Source: a virus. Taken from it: a stretch of 25,065 bases of DNA. Both the position numbers and the translations under genes were made by a program. The notes under the pieces were generated by a model. The model did not search any database and was not told where the DNA came from. It saw only the letters and a program-made list of their open reading frames with translations. The stretch lies in IMG/VR virus record IMGVR_UViG_3300033149_006669, positions 1 through 25,065 of that record, one strand, 5' to 3'. Shown in pieces: positions 11,872-21,068 of the stretch (its first letter is position 1; every line of letters begins with the position of its first letter).

Positions 11872-13105
11872 GAAAACCCTTCGAATTAACTATTCTCCAC
11901 ACACAGGACAGAACTTAGTCCACAAATCAAAAGCACGATTTAAGGTTCTAGTTGCAGGAAGGAAATGGGGCAAGACAACTTGTGGTGTCATGGAGGCCTT
12001 TCATTATCTCGGAAAACCAAACTCCGTTGTCTGGTGGGTGGCTCCATATCAAAGTGTCGCTCTCGTGGGCTGGAGAAGATTCCTCGAACTCGTTCCACGC
12101 CTGATCATAAAAAGCATAGACAAGAAAAACAGCACCATAACCCTCATAAATAACTCAACGGCGACATTCAAAAGTGCTGATAATGTCAATGCCCTCGTAG
12201 GAGAAGGCATAGATCTCCTTATCCTAGACGAAGCGGCGCGAATCAGAGAGAACACATGGCTCGAGACCCTTAGACCAAATCTAGACGATCCACGACATTT
12301 CGGACGTGCTCTTTTAATCTCAACACCCATGTCTCATAACTGGTTCTACAGAGCATTCGAGCTTGGTTTGAAACGGAAAAATGGATGGGAATCTTGGTCT
12401 CATCCTTACCTGAACCTCAGTGGAGGATTTCCATCATGGCTCAACCCCCACTTCAAGCAGGAAAGCCTTCAAGATGCGAAACGACTCCCAGAAAAAATTT
12501 TTCTTCAGCAGTACGCCGCCAGGTTCCTCCAAGACCTCGGAGAAGTCTTTCACGATGTCATGTCGGCACGCCAGGGAGACTTAGAACCAGCCCTCCCAGA
12601 AGAAGAATACTTCGCTGGGATAGACTGGGGTCGCTCTGATTCATTTACTGTGGTCACGATCCTGAATTCTTCAGGACACCTCGTTGCCTTCGATCGTTTC
12701 AGGCGAATGGCATGGAAACGTCAAGTAGCGAGAGTTGCAAGACTCCTTCGAGAATATAATGCCAGAGCTCTATGCGACAACACAGGAATCGGTGACCCGA
12801 TTTTCGATATGCTCTACTCTCATTACTCCAACATCCGTCCCTTCAAGATCAACGTGGGAAACAAAGCCGATCTAATAGAAAATCTCGTTGTCATGATCGA
12901 ACGAAAAGATATCACTTATCCTGATATCCCAGAACTTCTGGAAGAACTTGCAGTCTTCGGGGCAAAACAGCACAGTACGGGAACTTTCAAATATTCCGCC
13001 CCCAAGGGATTCCACGATGATTTTGTCATCTCTCTTGCTCTAGCCGCCTGGCAAATCCGAAAAAGGTCTCATGAAGCCGGATTTGCCTTCTTCCCGGTTT
13101 TCTAA
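11828..13105 (+). CDS. terL: Terminase large subunit (packaging ATPase-nuclease)
   Basis: GTG start, 425 aa, the usual size. Walker A is VAGRKWGKTT (residues 42-51), Walker B is LILDEAA (131-137), and STP (165-167) fits the coupling motif. The C-terminal RNase H-fold nuclease has the expected acids: FAGIDWGRSD (D266), ALCDNTG (D317) and FHDDF (D397/D398). The enzyme pumps DNA into the prohead at the portal and cuts it. The preceding small-subunit gene overlaps by 44 bases. All key residues are present, so it should be functional. Confidence 0.95.
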   Translation: MRRLQRKSLKSPVVKKTLRINYSPHTGQNLVHKSKARFKVLVAGRKWGKTTCGVMEAFHYLGKPNSVVWWVAPYQSVALVGWRRFLELVPRLIIKSIDKKNSTITLINNSTATFKSADNVNALVGEGIDLLILDEAARIRENTWLETLRPNLDDPRHFGRALLISTPMSHNWFYRAFELGLKRKNGWESWSHPYLNLSGGFPSWLNPHFKQESLQDAKRLPEKIFLQQYAARFLQDLGEVFHDVMSARQGDLEPALPEEEYFAGIDWGRSDSFTVVTILNSSGHLVAFDRFRRMAWKRQVARVARLLREYNARALCDNTGIGDPIFDMLYSHYSNIRPFKINVGNKADLIENLVVMIERKDITYPDIPELLEELAVFGAKQHSTGTFKYSAPKGFHDDFVISLALAAWQIRKRSHEAGFAFFPVF

Positions 13106-13123
13106 CAATCCACCCACAGAAAG

Positions 13124-13132
13124 ATTTAAAAT
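13124..13132 (+). promoter_or_regulatory. TATA box for metallophosphoesterase gene
   Basis: TTTAAAATA is centred about 29 bases upstream of the ATG at 13157, with no useful SD in between, indicating a leaderless transcript starting here. Confidence 0.55.
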
Positions 13133-13156
13133 ATCCTCCTCTCCCTCCTTTATACA

Positions 13157-13987
13157 ATGAGGATAATCAAAAAGGTTATCGAATACTCCTCCAGGAAAGA
13201 AGGAGTTTTCAAGCTTGTGCCGTTCGGAGATCTCCACTTTGGCCATCCGAACTGTGATGTTGATCTTATCGAGAGAACGAGAAATTATATTTTAGAAACA
13301 GAAAATTGTTTCTGGATAGGGATGGGAGATTATTGTGACGCGATTTCTCCGAAAGACAAGCGTTTCAATTTCCATTCAGTGAATCTCAAATACGCGACTC
13401 CCGATGTCCAGTACAGATGGGTACGTAGCTTATTCGATCCCATCAAGGATAAATGTATCGGGCTTTTAGATGGGAACCATGACCTTCTCCACTGGAAAGC
13501 ACATGCTCATAATTACGTAGACTCTCTCGCCTATGATCTAGGAGTTCCCTACTTAACAATCGATGCATATATTAGATTGGTCTTCAAGAGAAAAACCGAA
13601 GATTCATCCAGATCTAACTCTTTCAATATCTATGCTCATCATGGCTGGACTGCATCTCGAACTTCTGGAGGCAAGGTAAACCGAATAGAAGATTTGGCCT
13701 CTATCTTTCCAGGTCTCGAGCTCTATCTCATGGGCCACACTCATGCAAGAGGTGAGACCCCGCCAAAAACTCATCTCTTCGTAAACAAAAATCTTGATGT
13801 CGTAGACCATGAAATGCGATTTCTCTTCACGGGAGCATTTCTCAGGGCATATGTGGACGGACATGCAAGCTACATCGAGGAAAAAACATACAAACCACAA
13901 CCTCTCGGAACTTCGGTTGTCGAGATAGACGTAGAACCAGAAGGTTCTTCGAAACCTCCGAAGATTAAAATCTACCCACTTTCATGA
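13157..13987 (+). CDS. Calcineurin-like metallophosphoesterase
   Basis: All five blocks of the two-metal phosphoesterase fold are seen: GDLHFG (24-29), GDYCD (57-61), GNHD (106-109), HHG (161-163) and GHTH (193-196). Length 276 aa. The closest functional relatives of this fold act on DNA or nucleotides (Mre11/SbcD) or as general phosphatases; nothing here decides which. It has its own leaderless promoter and sits between terminase and portal, not a standard position for such an enzyme. Together with the ligase and 3'-phosphoesterase-like proteins downstream it suggests DNA-end processing in this module. Confidence 0.9.
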   Translation: MRIIKKVIEYSSRKEGVFKLVPFGDLHFGHPNCDVDLIERTRNYILETENCFWIGMGDYCDAISPKDKRFNFHSVNLKYATPDVQYRWVRSLFDPIKDKCIGLLDGNHDLLHWKAHAHNYVDSLAYDLGVPYLTIDAYIRLVFKRKTEDSSRSNSFNIYAHHGWTASRTSGGKVNRIEDLASIFPGLELYLMGHTHARGETPPKTHLFVNKNLDVVDHEMRFLFTGAFLRAYVDGHASYIEEKTYKPQPLGTSVVEIDVEPEGSSKPPKIKIYPLS

Positions 13988-14049
13988 TGAGAATAGTAAC
14001 ATTTATCTCTAAGTACCTCTCTTTTATTAACAGTCTATGAGAGATTTAA

Positions 14050-15612
14050 ATGAGCGCTATAGATAAAATATTAAATAAAATAGGATTATTGCGAAAAACC
14101 TCTGTCATCCCAGAATATCACATGGAAAGCGAATCTAAAGTCAGAATCCCCGAATGGGATCTCAAAACTCTCTACGACGTTGCTTCCAGAAGCTGGGTTC
14201 TGCAGGAAATATATAGAGCGATTATACAGGAAGTGAAGCGTCCTGGATGGAACATCAAACCAAAATTCACTTTAAAATGCGAAGACTGTGGCATGGAATA
14301 TCAGACCAACTTAAAAAGATGTGAGGTATGTGGTTCGAAAAACCTTCGTCCTCCAGATTTAGTTCAGAAAAAACGCGCCTTATCTCTCCTCGAGAAACCA
14401 AATTCCAATCGCGAATCTTTCGGTGATATCATAGGCTCTATCGTTTATCACGATCTAGTTGCAGATGACTGGTATCTCTCCATAGAATTTGCGAGAGCCA
14501 AGATAGGCTCAGATGAACTATTCTTACCGAAAGAAATACGAGTTCAAAATCCAGCATTCATTTTCCCCATAATGGATGAGTTCGGTCATCTCGGGAAATC
14601 AGATGAATGGTTCTGTCCATTTTGTTTCCACTACTCCAAAAACCCTCAAATTTTTTCCAGGCCTGGGGTCTGTCCTTCATGTGGAGGCGAACTTCAAGAA
14701 ACAGCCTACGTCCAACGGGTAAACAATGAAATCACAAGCCGTTGGAGCGTCAAACAAATGGTTCATGGATCCACCTACAGAGTTCTTCCAAGTGTTTTTG
14801 GTTCTCCCAGGGCAAAATCCCTCTGGGATATAATCCATATTCTCTTCGCAATGGATGAATGGTTCTATGATACATTTAGAGAAGCACGTCTTGAGAAAAT
14901 GGTTATCTTTGAGGGTTATACTCAAGATAAAATCACTGAATTAATAAGAAAAGTTCAATCTGAAATTGGGACTCTTCGAACGATGGATGCGCGAACTGGA
15001 AGACTCAGAACGAAAAAGAATCTCAGAACTATCTATCTTGGAATGGATGCGAAAGCTCAAGTGATTGATATCGGTATCTCCCCAGAAAAAATACAGCTTC
15101 TTGATTATTACAAACAGGCAATTACTGCGGCCTGTGGAGTTTATGGAGTTCAGCCCATCTCAATCGCCTTTGTGGAAAAAGGCAAAGCTGGAACCACACC
15201 CGCCATGCAAATCGAAGTTCAGAACAGAACCATCAGAGAAATTCAACGCGACAAAGAAGAAATCTTCAATCAACAGCTCTTTCCGATCTTCGGAATCAGG
15301 GATTGGGTTTTTAAATTCAATTCTCTCGAGAAACGGGATATCGTGAGAGAAACAGAAGTTCTTCAAGGAAGAGCCAATGCTGCAATGACCCTTCTCAATG
15401 CTGGATTCGATGTCTGGTTCGATGAATTCGGAGAGCTACACTGGTCATCTCGTCCTGTTCGTCCGCCTCTTTCATTAAGGCCAACCGGAGCTCTCCCTGC
15501 AAAGCACAAGATAAGTGGAGCAACGGGAAGAGAGATCCAGGGAACAACGACGGAAAGACAGCCCTTCGGACCGAGGCCAGCAACCCAGCAAGACGAGGAG
15601 AGAGAAAAATGA
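14050..15612 (+). CDS. Portal protein with two zinc ribbons
   Basis: 520 aa. The core pattern of tailed-virus portals is present: VLQEIYRAIIQEVKRPGW near the start, FAMDEWFYDTFREARLEKM in the middle, and CGVYGVQPISIAFVEKGK followed by IREIQRDKEEIFNQQLFPIFG in the stem and wing part. The portal forms the dodecameric DNA gate at one capsid vertex. Unusually there are two four-cysteine clusters, C77/C80/C91/C94 and C189/C192/C208/C211, that look like zinc ribbons added to the wing or crown side. The tail is charged and proline/glutamine-rich. It shares an ATGA overlap with the next small gene. Confidence 0.88.
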   Translation: MSAIDKILNKIGLLRKTSVIPEYHMESESKVRIPEWDLKTLYDVASRSWVLQEIYRAIIQEVKRPGWNIKPKFTLKCEDCGMEYQTNLKRCEVCGSKNLRPPDLVQKKRALSLLEKPNSNRESFGDIIGSIVYHDLVADDWYLSIEFARAKIGSDELFLPKEIRVQNPAFIFPIMDEFGHLGKSDEWFCPFCFHYSKNPQIFSRPGVCPSCGGELQETAYVQRVNNEITSRWSVKQMVHGSTYRVLPSVFGSPRAKSLWDIIHILFAMDEWFYDTFREARLEKMVIFEGYTQDKITELIRKVQSEIGTLRTMDARTGRLRTKKNLRTIYLGMDAKAQVIDIGISPEKIQLLDYYKQAITAACGVYGVQPISIAFVEKGKAGTTPAMQIEVQNRTIREIQRDKEEIFNQQLFPIFGIRDWVFKFNSLEKRDIVRETEVLQGRANAAMTLLNAGFDVWFDEFGELHWSSRPVRPPLSLRPTGALPAKHKISGATGREIQGTTTERQPFGPRPATQQDEEREK

Positions 15613-15749
15613 GACCAAGATTTTCCTGGAAGAACGGCGAACTCAGACTAATTCTACCTGGCCCCAAACACTCCAAATGGATAAGGATTTTGGAATCAGG
15701 GGAGGAGAGAAAGGAGGATGGACGAAAATATAGAAGACAGACTTTCTAA
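15609..15749 (+). CDS. Possible small basic protein, 46 aa
   Basis: ATG overlaps the portal stop (ATGA), so translation would be coupled, and the frame overlaps the next gene by 32 bases. The product (MRPRFSWKNGELRLILPGPK...) is basic with a short beta hairpin followed by a charged tail. No family recognised. It may equally be a chance frame filling the portal-to-fusion-protein gap. Confidence 0.4.
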   Translation: MRPRFSWKNGELRLILPGPKHSKWIRILESGEERKEDGRKYRRQTF

Positions 15750-18700
15750 AATTCGAAATCCAAAAACATATGATCCAACTAAAATCTCAAATGAAGTTCT
15801 TGCAGACGACTGGAGGATCGTAAACAGCTGGTTCGCAATCCTACGAGACAAGAATAAAGACATCAAATACTCCGAAGAAGAGATAATCTCCTTAGCCCGC
15901 AAGATCTATCGCGAAATTCTTCGAAGGGTAAAAGCAGGTAAAATGAAGCACGAATTCAAACCCGAAAAAATGAAGCCAACCTCAAAAGAGTTATTCGAAA
16001 TTGTAAGAAAAACCGATACCATGGGGATTTACTTAAAAGAACCTCATGCCGATTGGATTCGTCTTGGTCTCAAGAATCTTATTGTTCAGACCGAAGATTT
16101 CTCTGATCTACTCAACAAACCTCTTACTCTCTTGGGACCAAGAGCATATGGAACGATCACACTCACTTCAATGGAAAAAATCTCACTTTCCGCTTTCAAG
16201 TCCCTACGGGATAAACACAGAATCAGTGAAACCGAGCGACAAGACTGGGGGAGTAAAGATTCTAGATGGCTGAAAGGACCATTTTATGCTTATAAATTCA
16301 AATTCAAGCCATTCCCCCGGGAAAAAGAATATGAAAAACCAAAGAAACTCAAAACCTTCATAAAGAACGTAATAATCAAATCAGAGAGAACTCATGAAAA
16401 CTGCATGAATTTCTTACCTGATCCGAATAATCCAGATTTTGGATTCTGTCGTCTTCATAAGAAGAGAGTTCCGGCTTCCGGAGATGCTTGTCCTTCATTC
16501 ATTCCTAAAATTACCAAGACAGAAACACCCTTCATTAAATTCTATGGCACAAGAGGGATGGTCAAGGAAAAATCTCCCGAGCATCTTTACCATTCAAGCT
16601 TGCTTCTTGATTCGGGTAAGACCAGAGTCTTGATAGACTGGGGTGAAATTCATCCAGAAAACATTCCGGAAAGACTTGATGCAGTAATAATTACTCACGC
16701 TCACCCCGATCACTTCTTCGGTCTTAAAGGTCGCGAAGTACCCAACCTCTTTATAACCGATGCAACCCTCGAATCCCCATATTTCAAAAAAGAAGATTTT
16801 GATCTGAGCCGAGTCCACATCTTCAAAAGAAGATCAAGTTTCTCAATCGGAGATATCTCATTTGTCTCGGTTCCAGTTCTTCATTCCTCTCTTGCTCCTA
16901 ACATCGCTCTCTTTATCACAATGAATGGAAAGCGGATATGTTATGCTAGCGATATCTTGAATATGATGTCGAACCACAGAGATCGATTTCTTCAAGACTG
17001 TGATTTATACATCGGAGATCTCTCAACCCTAGAACCACATTCCATTACCAGATGGAGCTCGAAATACAAAGAACCAATTGGGCATGCGAGTCCAAAACTT
17101 CAAATGAAATGGGCATCTTCCCACTCCGTGAAGCAAATCATTTTCACTCACCTGGGATCCGCGTCTATCTCAAACCCAGAACTTCTCGAGGAAAGAATTC
17201 TTTCTTTCAGTAAGGAGCTCGGTCTATCTCGTCCAATCATAGCAACTGACAATTTAGAAATAAATCTTTCTTCCCTGACAAAAACCAGACCAAATCATCA
17301 ATTTCCAGATTTAGAACGAATAGACGAAAACTACGTGAAAAATCTTTCCGATAAAACCCTTATAGCTCTCGATAAATTCCTCCATGAAAAATACAAGGAA
17401 CTCGGTAAAATCAGCGAACCACTCCTTAATGCCCACATAGAAACATGGAAGGAGATGGATCTGAGAAACCTGCCTCATAAGATCGAAGATCCGCTAACCC
17501 AGGAAACTCGATTCTGGATCATAGAATATCCCGCTCCAAAATCTCTCCTCACGCTAGAAGAAGTCATCGAGGCTTTCCCAGACAAACTTTCTCTTCCAGT
17601 TTCAAATCTTTCGATCTATCTCGTGGGTGGGACTGTAAATCGAGGTTGGACAATCTTCAACCACGACATCGACGTTCTAATTTCAAATTCTAGAAGAATT
17701 CCAGAAGTCGAACGAGAAATAATATCTAAGATCAAGCGAAACGATGTAAGAGAAAAAATCTCCTTCATCTGGGACGAGACCGGCGGGATAGGATGGTCGA
17801 TACTCCTTTACGATGGAAATGGTATCAAGAAATCCGGTCTTCAGCTTTTCCGTCCAATACAACCCACGAAACCAGGCAAACAATTCTTCTCGACAGAGAA
17901 ATTATACAAGGAATGGGTGGCCTCAAGACTAAATCCTGGTATCATGATCCAACCCAAAGCAGATGGAATGAGTTTCATGATCCACATCTCTCCAAACAGA
18001 ATTGCTGCCTATACTGAAGATAAAAAACGAGATCGGATTCAAGCCTTCAAGAAAAGCGAGGAGGACTTTTCAAGAATCAAGGCCAGAAATGGAATCTTTG
18101 TTGCCGAGATGGTAGAATATTCCAATAAAATATTATCTGAAAACGAAACAAAGATATTCAAGAAATTCGAGCAGAAGCCCCGTGAGGAACTTGTCAAGTG
18201 GATCACAGAAAAACCAGAAACTCTGGATGATTCAAGGGTCGTATTCAATTTCCATGATATCCTCTTCCTTAATGATAAACCAGTTTACGACTTACCTTAT
18301 AGAAAACGCTATTATCTCTTGAAGAAAGTAGTTCCTGAGACCAAGCATATGCATGTGATAGATAGCTGGGAAGTAAGTTCAAAAGCTGGATTTGAGGATG
18401 CTCTAGACAAGGCAAGATCGTATCCGAATAGCGAGGGAGCCGTTCTCAAATCATTCAATTTCAAATACAAAATCTCACCATCTCAAGTCCAGAGATCTAA
18501 TGAGGTTGCCAAGATTAAAAACCTCAAAGATATTAACGTAATGGTCTTCGATCCACATCCAGTTTCTGGTTCTCCAGGAAACTTCAATTATACTGCATAC
18601 ATAGGACCGCTTACACCGAAACAACTAAAAGAGGGCTGGAGAAAAGAGGATCTTCGAAAATGGAAAGGTAAAACTTATCTAAGGATAGGAACAACTTACA

Positions 18701-19128
18701 ACGTAAAAGCGAAACTCCCGGCGGGGGCTATTCTCGAAGTCCATCCAATACGAATCCGAGAATACGAGATAAATGGAGTAAGAAGCATTACATGGATGTT
18801 TCCAAGAGTTGGTTCTCCGCGACCAGATAAACATGAACCAGACGATCTCGCCTACGTCAGAAGACTGGTAAAACTTGGAACGGCACCACTCCAAAAATCA
18901 TCGATCTTCATTTCCCTTCAACCTTGCCCTTACTGGGACAACAGCGAGATCTGTCCACTCTACGATAAAATAAAAATCGTGACAGAAGAAAATGGAAAGA
19001 GGGTCATCAAAGCGAAAGAGATTTATGTCGAGGAACTTAAATATCCAGTGAAGGTGTGTCCATTGGCCTCTCATTATAAATGCCAGAGAATAAAGGATTA
19101 TTACTACACTTTCAGGAGAGTGAAATAA
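15718..19128 (+). CDS. MBL-fold hydrolase / nucleotidyltransferase / ATP-dependent ligase fusion, 1136 aa
   Basis: ATG follows two purine-rich ribosome binding sites (GGGGAGG, AAAGGAGG). Domains in order: a helical N-terminus (1-95); a PUA/ASCH-like region (about 98-215: LIVQTEDF, LLGPRAYGTI, DKHRISETERQDWG); a three-cysteine patch (C229, C244, C258); a metallo-beta-lactamase domain (about 270-500) with HAHPDH (327-332), H389, D412 and H478; a nucleotidyltransferase domain with GG (637-638) and DxD (D650, D652); an ATP-dependent ligase core with KADG (747-750), E797 (motif III), EG...K (E906, K911) and KIK (932-934), then an OB-like region; and a C-terminal four-cysteine tail (1070, 1079, 1114, 1122). 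All main catalytic residues appear intact. Such enzymes could trim, extend and seal nucleic-acid ends. Substrate (DNA or RNA) is unknown. Confidence 0.82.
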   Translation: MDENIEDRLSKIRNPKTYDPTKISNEVLADDWRIVNSWFAILRDKNKDIKYSEEEIISLARKIYREILRRVKAGKMKHEFKPEKMKPTSKELFEIVRKTDTMGIYLKEPHADWIRLGLKNLIVQTEDFSDLLNKPLTLLGPRAYGTITLTSMEKISLSAFKSLRDKHRISETERQDWGSKDSRWLKGPFYAYKFKFKPFPREKEYEKPKKLKTFIKNVIIKSERTHENCMNFLPDPNNPDFGFCRLHKKRVPASGDACPSFIPKITKTETPFIKFYGTRGMVKEKSPEHLYHSSLLLDSGKTRVLIDWGEIHPENIPERLDAVIITHAHPDHFFGLKGREVPNLFITDATLESPYFKKEDFDLSRVHIFKRRSSFSIGDISFVSVPVLHSSLAPNIALFITMNGKRICYASDILNMMSNHRDRFLQDCDLYIGDLSTLEPHSITRWSSKYKEPIGHASPKLQMKWASSHSVKQIIFTHLGSASISNPELLEERILSFSKELGLSRPIIATDNLEINLSSLTKTRPNHQFPDLERIDENYVKNLSDKTLIALDKFLHEKYKELGKISEPLLNAHIETWKEMDLRNLPHKIEDPLTQETRFWIIEYPAPKSLLTLEEVIEAFPDKLSLPVSNLSIYLVGGTVNRGWTIFNHDIDVLISNSRRIPEVEREIISKIKRNDVREKISFIWDETGGIGWSILLYDGNGIKKSGLQLFRPIQPTKPGKQFFSTEKLYKEWVASRLNPGIMIQPKADGMSFMIHISPNRIAAYTEDKKRDRIQAFKKSEEDFSRIKARNGIFVAEMVEYSNKILSENETKIFKKFEQKPREELVKWITEKPETLDDSRVVFNFHDILFLNDKPVYDLPYRKRYYLLKKVVPETKHMHVIDSWEVSSKAGFEDALDKARSYPNSEGAVLKSFNFKYKISPSQVQRSNEVAKIKNLKDINVMVFDPHPVSGSPGNFNYTAYIGPLTPKQLKEGWRKEDLRKWKGKTYLRIGTTYNVKAKLPAGAILEVHPIRIREYEINGVRSITWMFPRVGSPRPDKHEPDDLAYVRRLVKLGTAPLQKSSIFISLQPCPYWDNSEICPLYDKIKIVTEENGKRVIKAKEIYVEELKYPVKVCPLASHYKCQRIKDYYYTFRRVK

Positions 19129-21032
19129 TGTCAGGAGCAATAAATTTCATCGATATGATCTGCCCTTCATGTGAAGAAGAATTGCAAAAACAGAGTAAAT
19201 TACATCGATTTATGGAACTTCCTCCACCAGGGAAAAATGGAAAAGAACCATTCGTTCTACAACATCATTTTCGCGGAGAGGGAAGCGTGCACTGGGATTT
19301 CAGATTCAAAGTAAACTCTCATTTAAATGGAATCACAATTCTGGATAACCCAAAGATCGAAAAATTCCCAACATCGAAAGCAGAAGCCGATGAGATCGCC
19401 AGAACGGCAGACTTTAAGTTCAAACCTGTACCAGGTATGGAAGGTAAGAAATGCAGAGCCGAGCTGAAGGCATCTCAACCTTTGGAATGGTTAAAAATTC
19501 AGGGTAAGGTTCCTCCTGGTCGTGTTGGTGCAACTGCTCATAAGCCAGGGTTTTTCAATATCATAGATCGTGGAACCATCACGTTCGGAGCTCAAAAACC
19601 CTATTTTCATGAATATTTCCTTCATGGATCAAAATTCAAAAACCTAAGAGTGATATTAAGAGCCATTCGTCTACCACGTCTGGATCCAGAAACCAAGGAG
19701 CCAATTCAGGGCAAATATGATCTTGTCTGGTCTATCTGGATCCCCAAAGATCAAGACCCATATGCCGTGAGCAAACGAGCTCAAAAAGAGAATTGGTTTC
19801 CACCCAAGAATTTCATACCCATACCAGATTACTGGATTTCTAAGAACAAAGAAAAATTCGAGGAGTGGTTAAAGAGAGCAAAGGCTCATTGGTCTGGAAC
19901 CAAGAAACTGCTCAAAGCTCTAGCTTATTACACGCTTCATGAACACAAATGGATCAGATTGGGGAGAACTGGCGAACCAGTTGGTTCCAGAAAACTTCCT
20001 CAGCGCGAATGGTTCCTCCATTTACAGATTGATGGTAAACCCAGAACCTGGCGGCTTGAGTTCAATCCTCTTTGGGCTTATCCACTCGCGGCATCTTATG
20101 AGGGCAGAACCAACAAGCGATGGATGGATTTCGAGGGAACTCTTGAACCTGGCGAAGCATGGAATCCGAACAAAAAACTAAAATCGAGAATGGTAATTCT
20201 CGCAAAGGGAAGAGTAGAGGTCGATGCATCCAGAGAATCAAATCGTGAGATTCTCAAACTTTCATTTAAATCTGGAACCATGAAAGGAACATGGATTCTC
20301 TCTCAGGAAGAACGAGGATCTGAAATATATAAACTTGATAAAGTGTTTCTCCACAAGGCAAGAACTCAATTCGTACTACAGAAACATACGTGGGCCGGAG
20401 GTCACCACTTCGACATTAGAGTCGATAAGGATTCTTTCCTCGATGAATGGTCTATTCCATCTGACCCACTTAAATTATTCAGGGAAGTTGAGGTGAACAG
20501 AAAACAAATAAAAGACAGAAGCTGGTTAACCACAGAAGGCAAGAAGAAGATCGATGGGGTTATGACGGAAATCAAAATCCTGGATTCTGGTGATGTTGAT
20601 ATTATCAATGACTCTCCATTCTTCGTCTCGATGAGATTCTATGGTAAGAAACTCAAAGGACTTTATCATCTGATCCAGCGAAACAAGAAATGGTTCTTTG
20701 GTCCATCAGAACTCCCCCGAACTCAAAAAGCAATCAAGATAGAAGAAAAACCTTCTAGAATAATCGTCCATCTTCACGACATAAGATTCTTCTCGAGTTG
20801 TGAGCCAGAATCAAAGAATAAACGGTATTCAGTTCCTGAGCCACCCCCAGGAGCAAAACTGAGAATCTGTGCATATCCAAGACCCGACAGGATTCATGGT
20901 GTTATGATACAATCAATCATATTTCCCAAGCCCAAGTTCTCTCTCAAACAAGTTCAGAACATGAACTTTGAGAAATTCATGAATTGGCATGGAACTCAGA
21001 AAAGAGGAAAATCGGAATCGGAGGAAATATAA
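19128..21032 (+). CDS. Protein with three tandem LigD 3'-phosphoesterase-like modules, 634 aa
   Basis: The ATG at 19128 overlaps the upstream stop (TAATG) and follows AGGAGAG; an in-frame ATG at 19080 would lie inside the previous gene. Module 1 (about 40-190) has FVLQHHFRGEGSVHWDFRF with the H-x-D pair H55/D57, then PPG-x-x-GATA and HEYFLHG. Module 2 (about 290-400) has WFLHLQIDG, lacks the H-x-D pair and looks degenerate. Module 3 (about 413-540) has FVLQKH...GGHHFDIRVD with H427/D429, then DEWSIPSDP. In bacterial LigD this domain removes 3'-phosphates and ribonucleotides from DNA ends. The neighbour carries the ligase, as LigD does in one chain. A CPSC pair is near the N-terminus. Confidence 0.8.
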   Translation: MSGAINFIDMICPSCEEELQKQSKLHRFMELPPPGKNGKEPFVLQHHFRGEGSVHWDFRFKVNSHLNGITILDNPKIEKFPTSKAEADEIARTADFKFKPVPGMEGKKCRAELKASQPLEWLKIQGKVPPGRVGATAHKPGFFNIIDRGTITFGAQKPYFHEYFLHGSKFKNLRVILRAIRLPRLDPETKEPIQGKYDLVWSIWIPKDQDPYAVSKRAQKENWFPPKNFIPIPDYWISKNKEKFEEWLKRAKAHWSGTKKLLKALAYYTLHEHKWIRLGRTGEPVGSRKLPQREWFLHLQIDGKPRTWRLEFNPLWAYPLAASYEGRTNKRWMDFEGTLEPGEAWNPNKKLKSRMVILAKGRVEVDASRESNREILKLSFKSGTMKGTWILSQEERGSEIYKLDKVFLHKARTQFVLQKHTWAGGHHFDIRVDKDSFLDEWSIPSDPLKLFREVEVNRKQIKDRSWLTTEGKKKIDGVMTEIKILDSGDVDIINDSPFFVSMRFYGKKLKGLYHLIQRNKKWFFGPSELPRTQKAIKIEEKPSRIIVHLHDIRFFSSCEPESKNKRYSVPEPPPGAKLRICAYPRPDRIHGVMIQSIIFPKPKFSLKQVQNMNFEKFMNWHGTQKRGKSESEEI

Positions 21033-21068
21033 ATGAGCATGATAATAATAAAAAGAGTGCGAGAGTGA
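21033..21068 (+). CDS. 11-codon leader frame coupled to protease gene
   Basis: GGAGG lies 8 bases before ATG 21033, which directly follows the upstream stop. The frame (MSMIIIKRVRE) ends in TGATG, where the protease ATG begins. The best ribosome binding site thus serves the leader, and the protease may be reached by re-initiation. Alternatively this is the remnant of a former N-terminus. Confidence 0.35.
   Translation: MSMIIIKRVRE

Noticed and set aside
21048-21060. Ribosomal frameshift site joining the leader to the protease
   Set aside because: The A-run is five bases and does not give a proper slippery heptamer in the leader's frame; the TGATG overlap explains the layout better.
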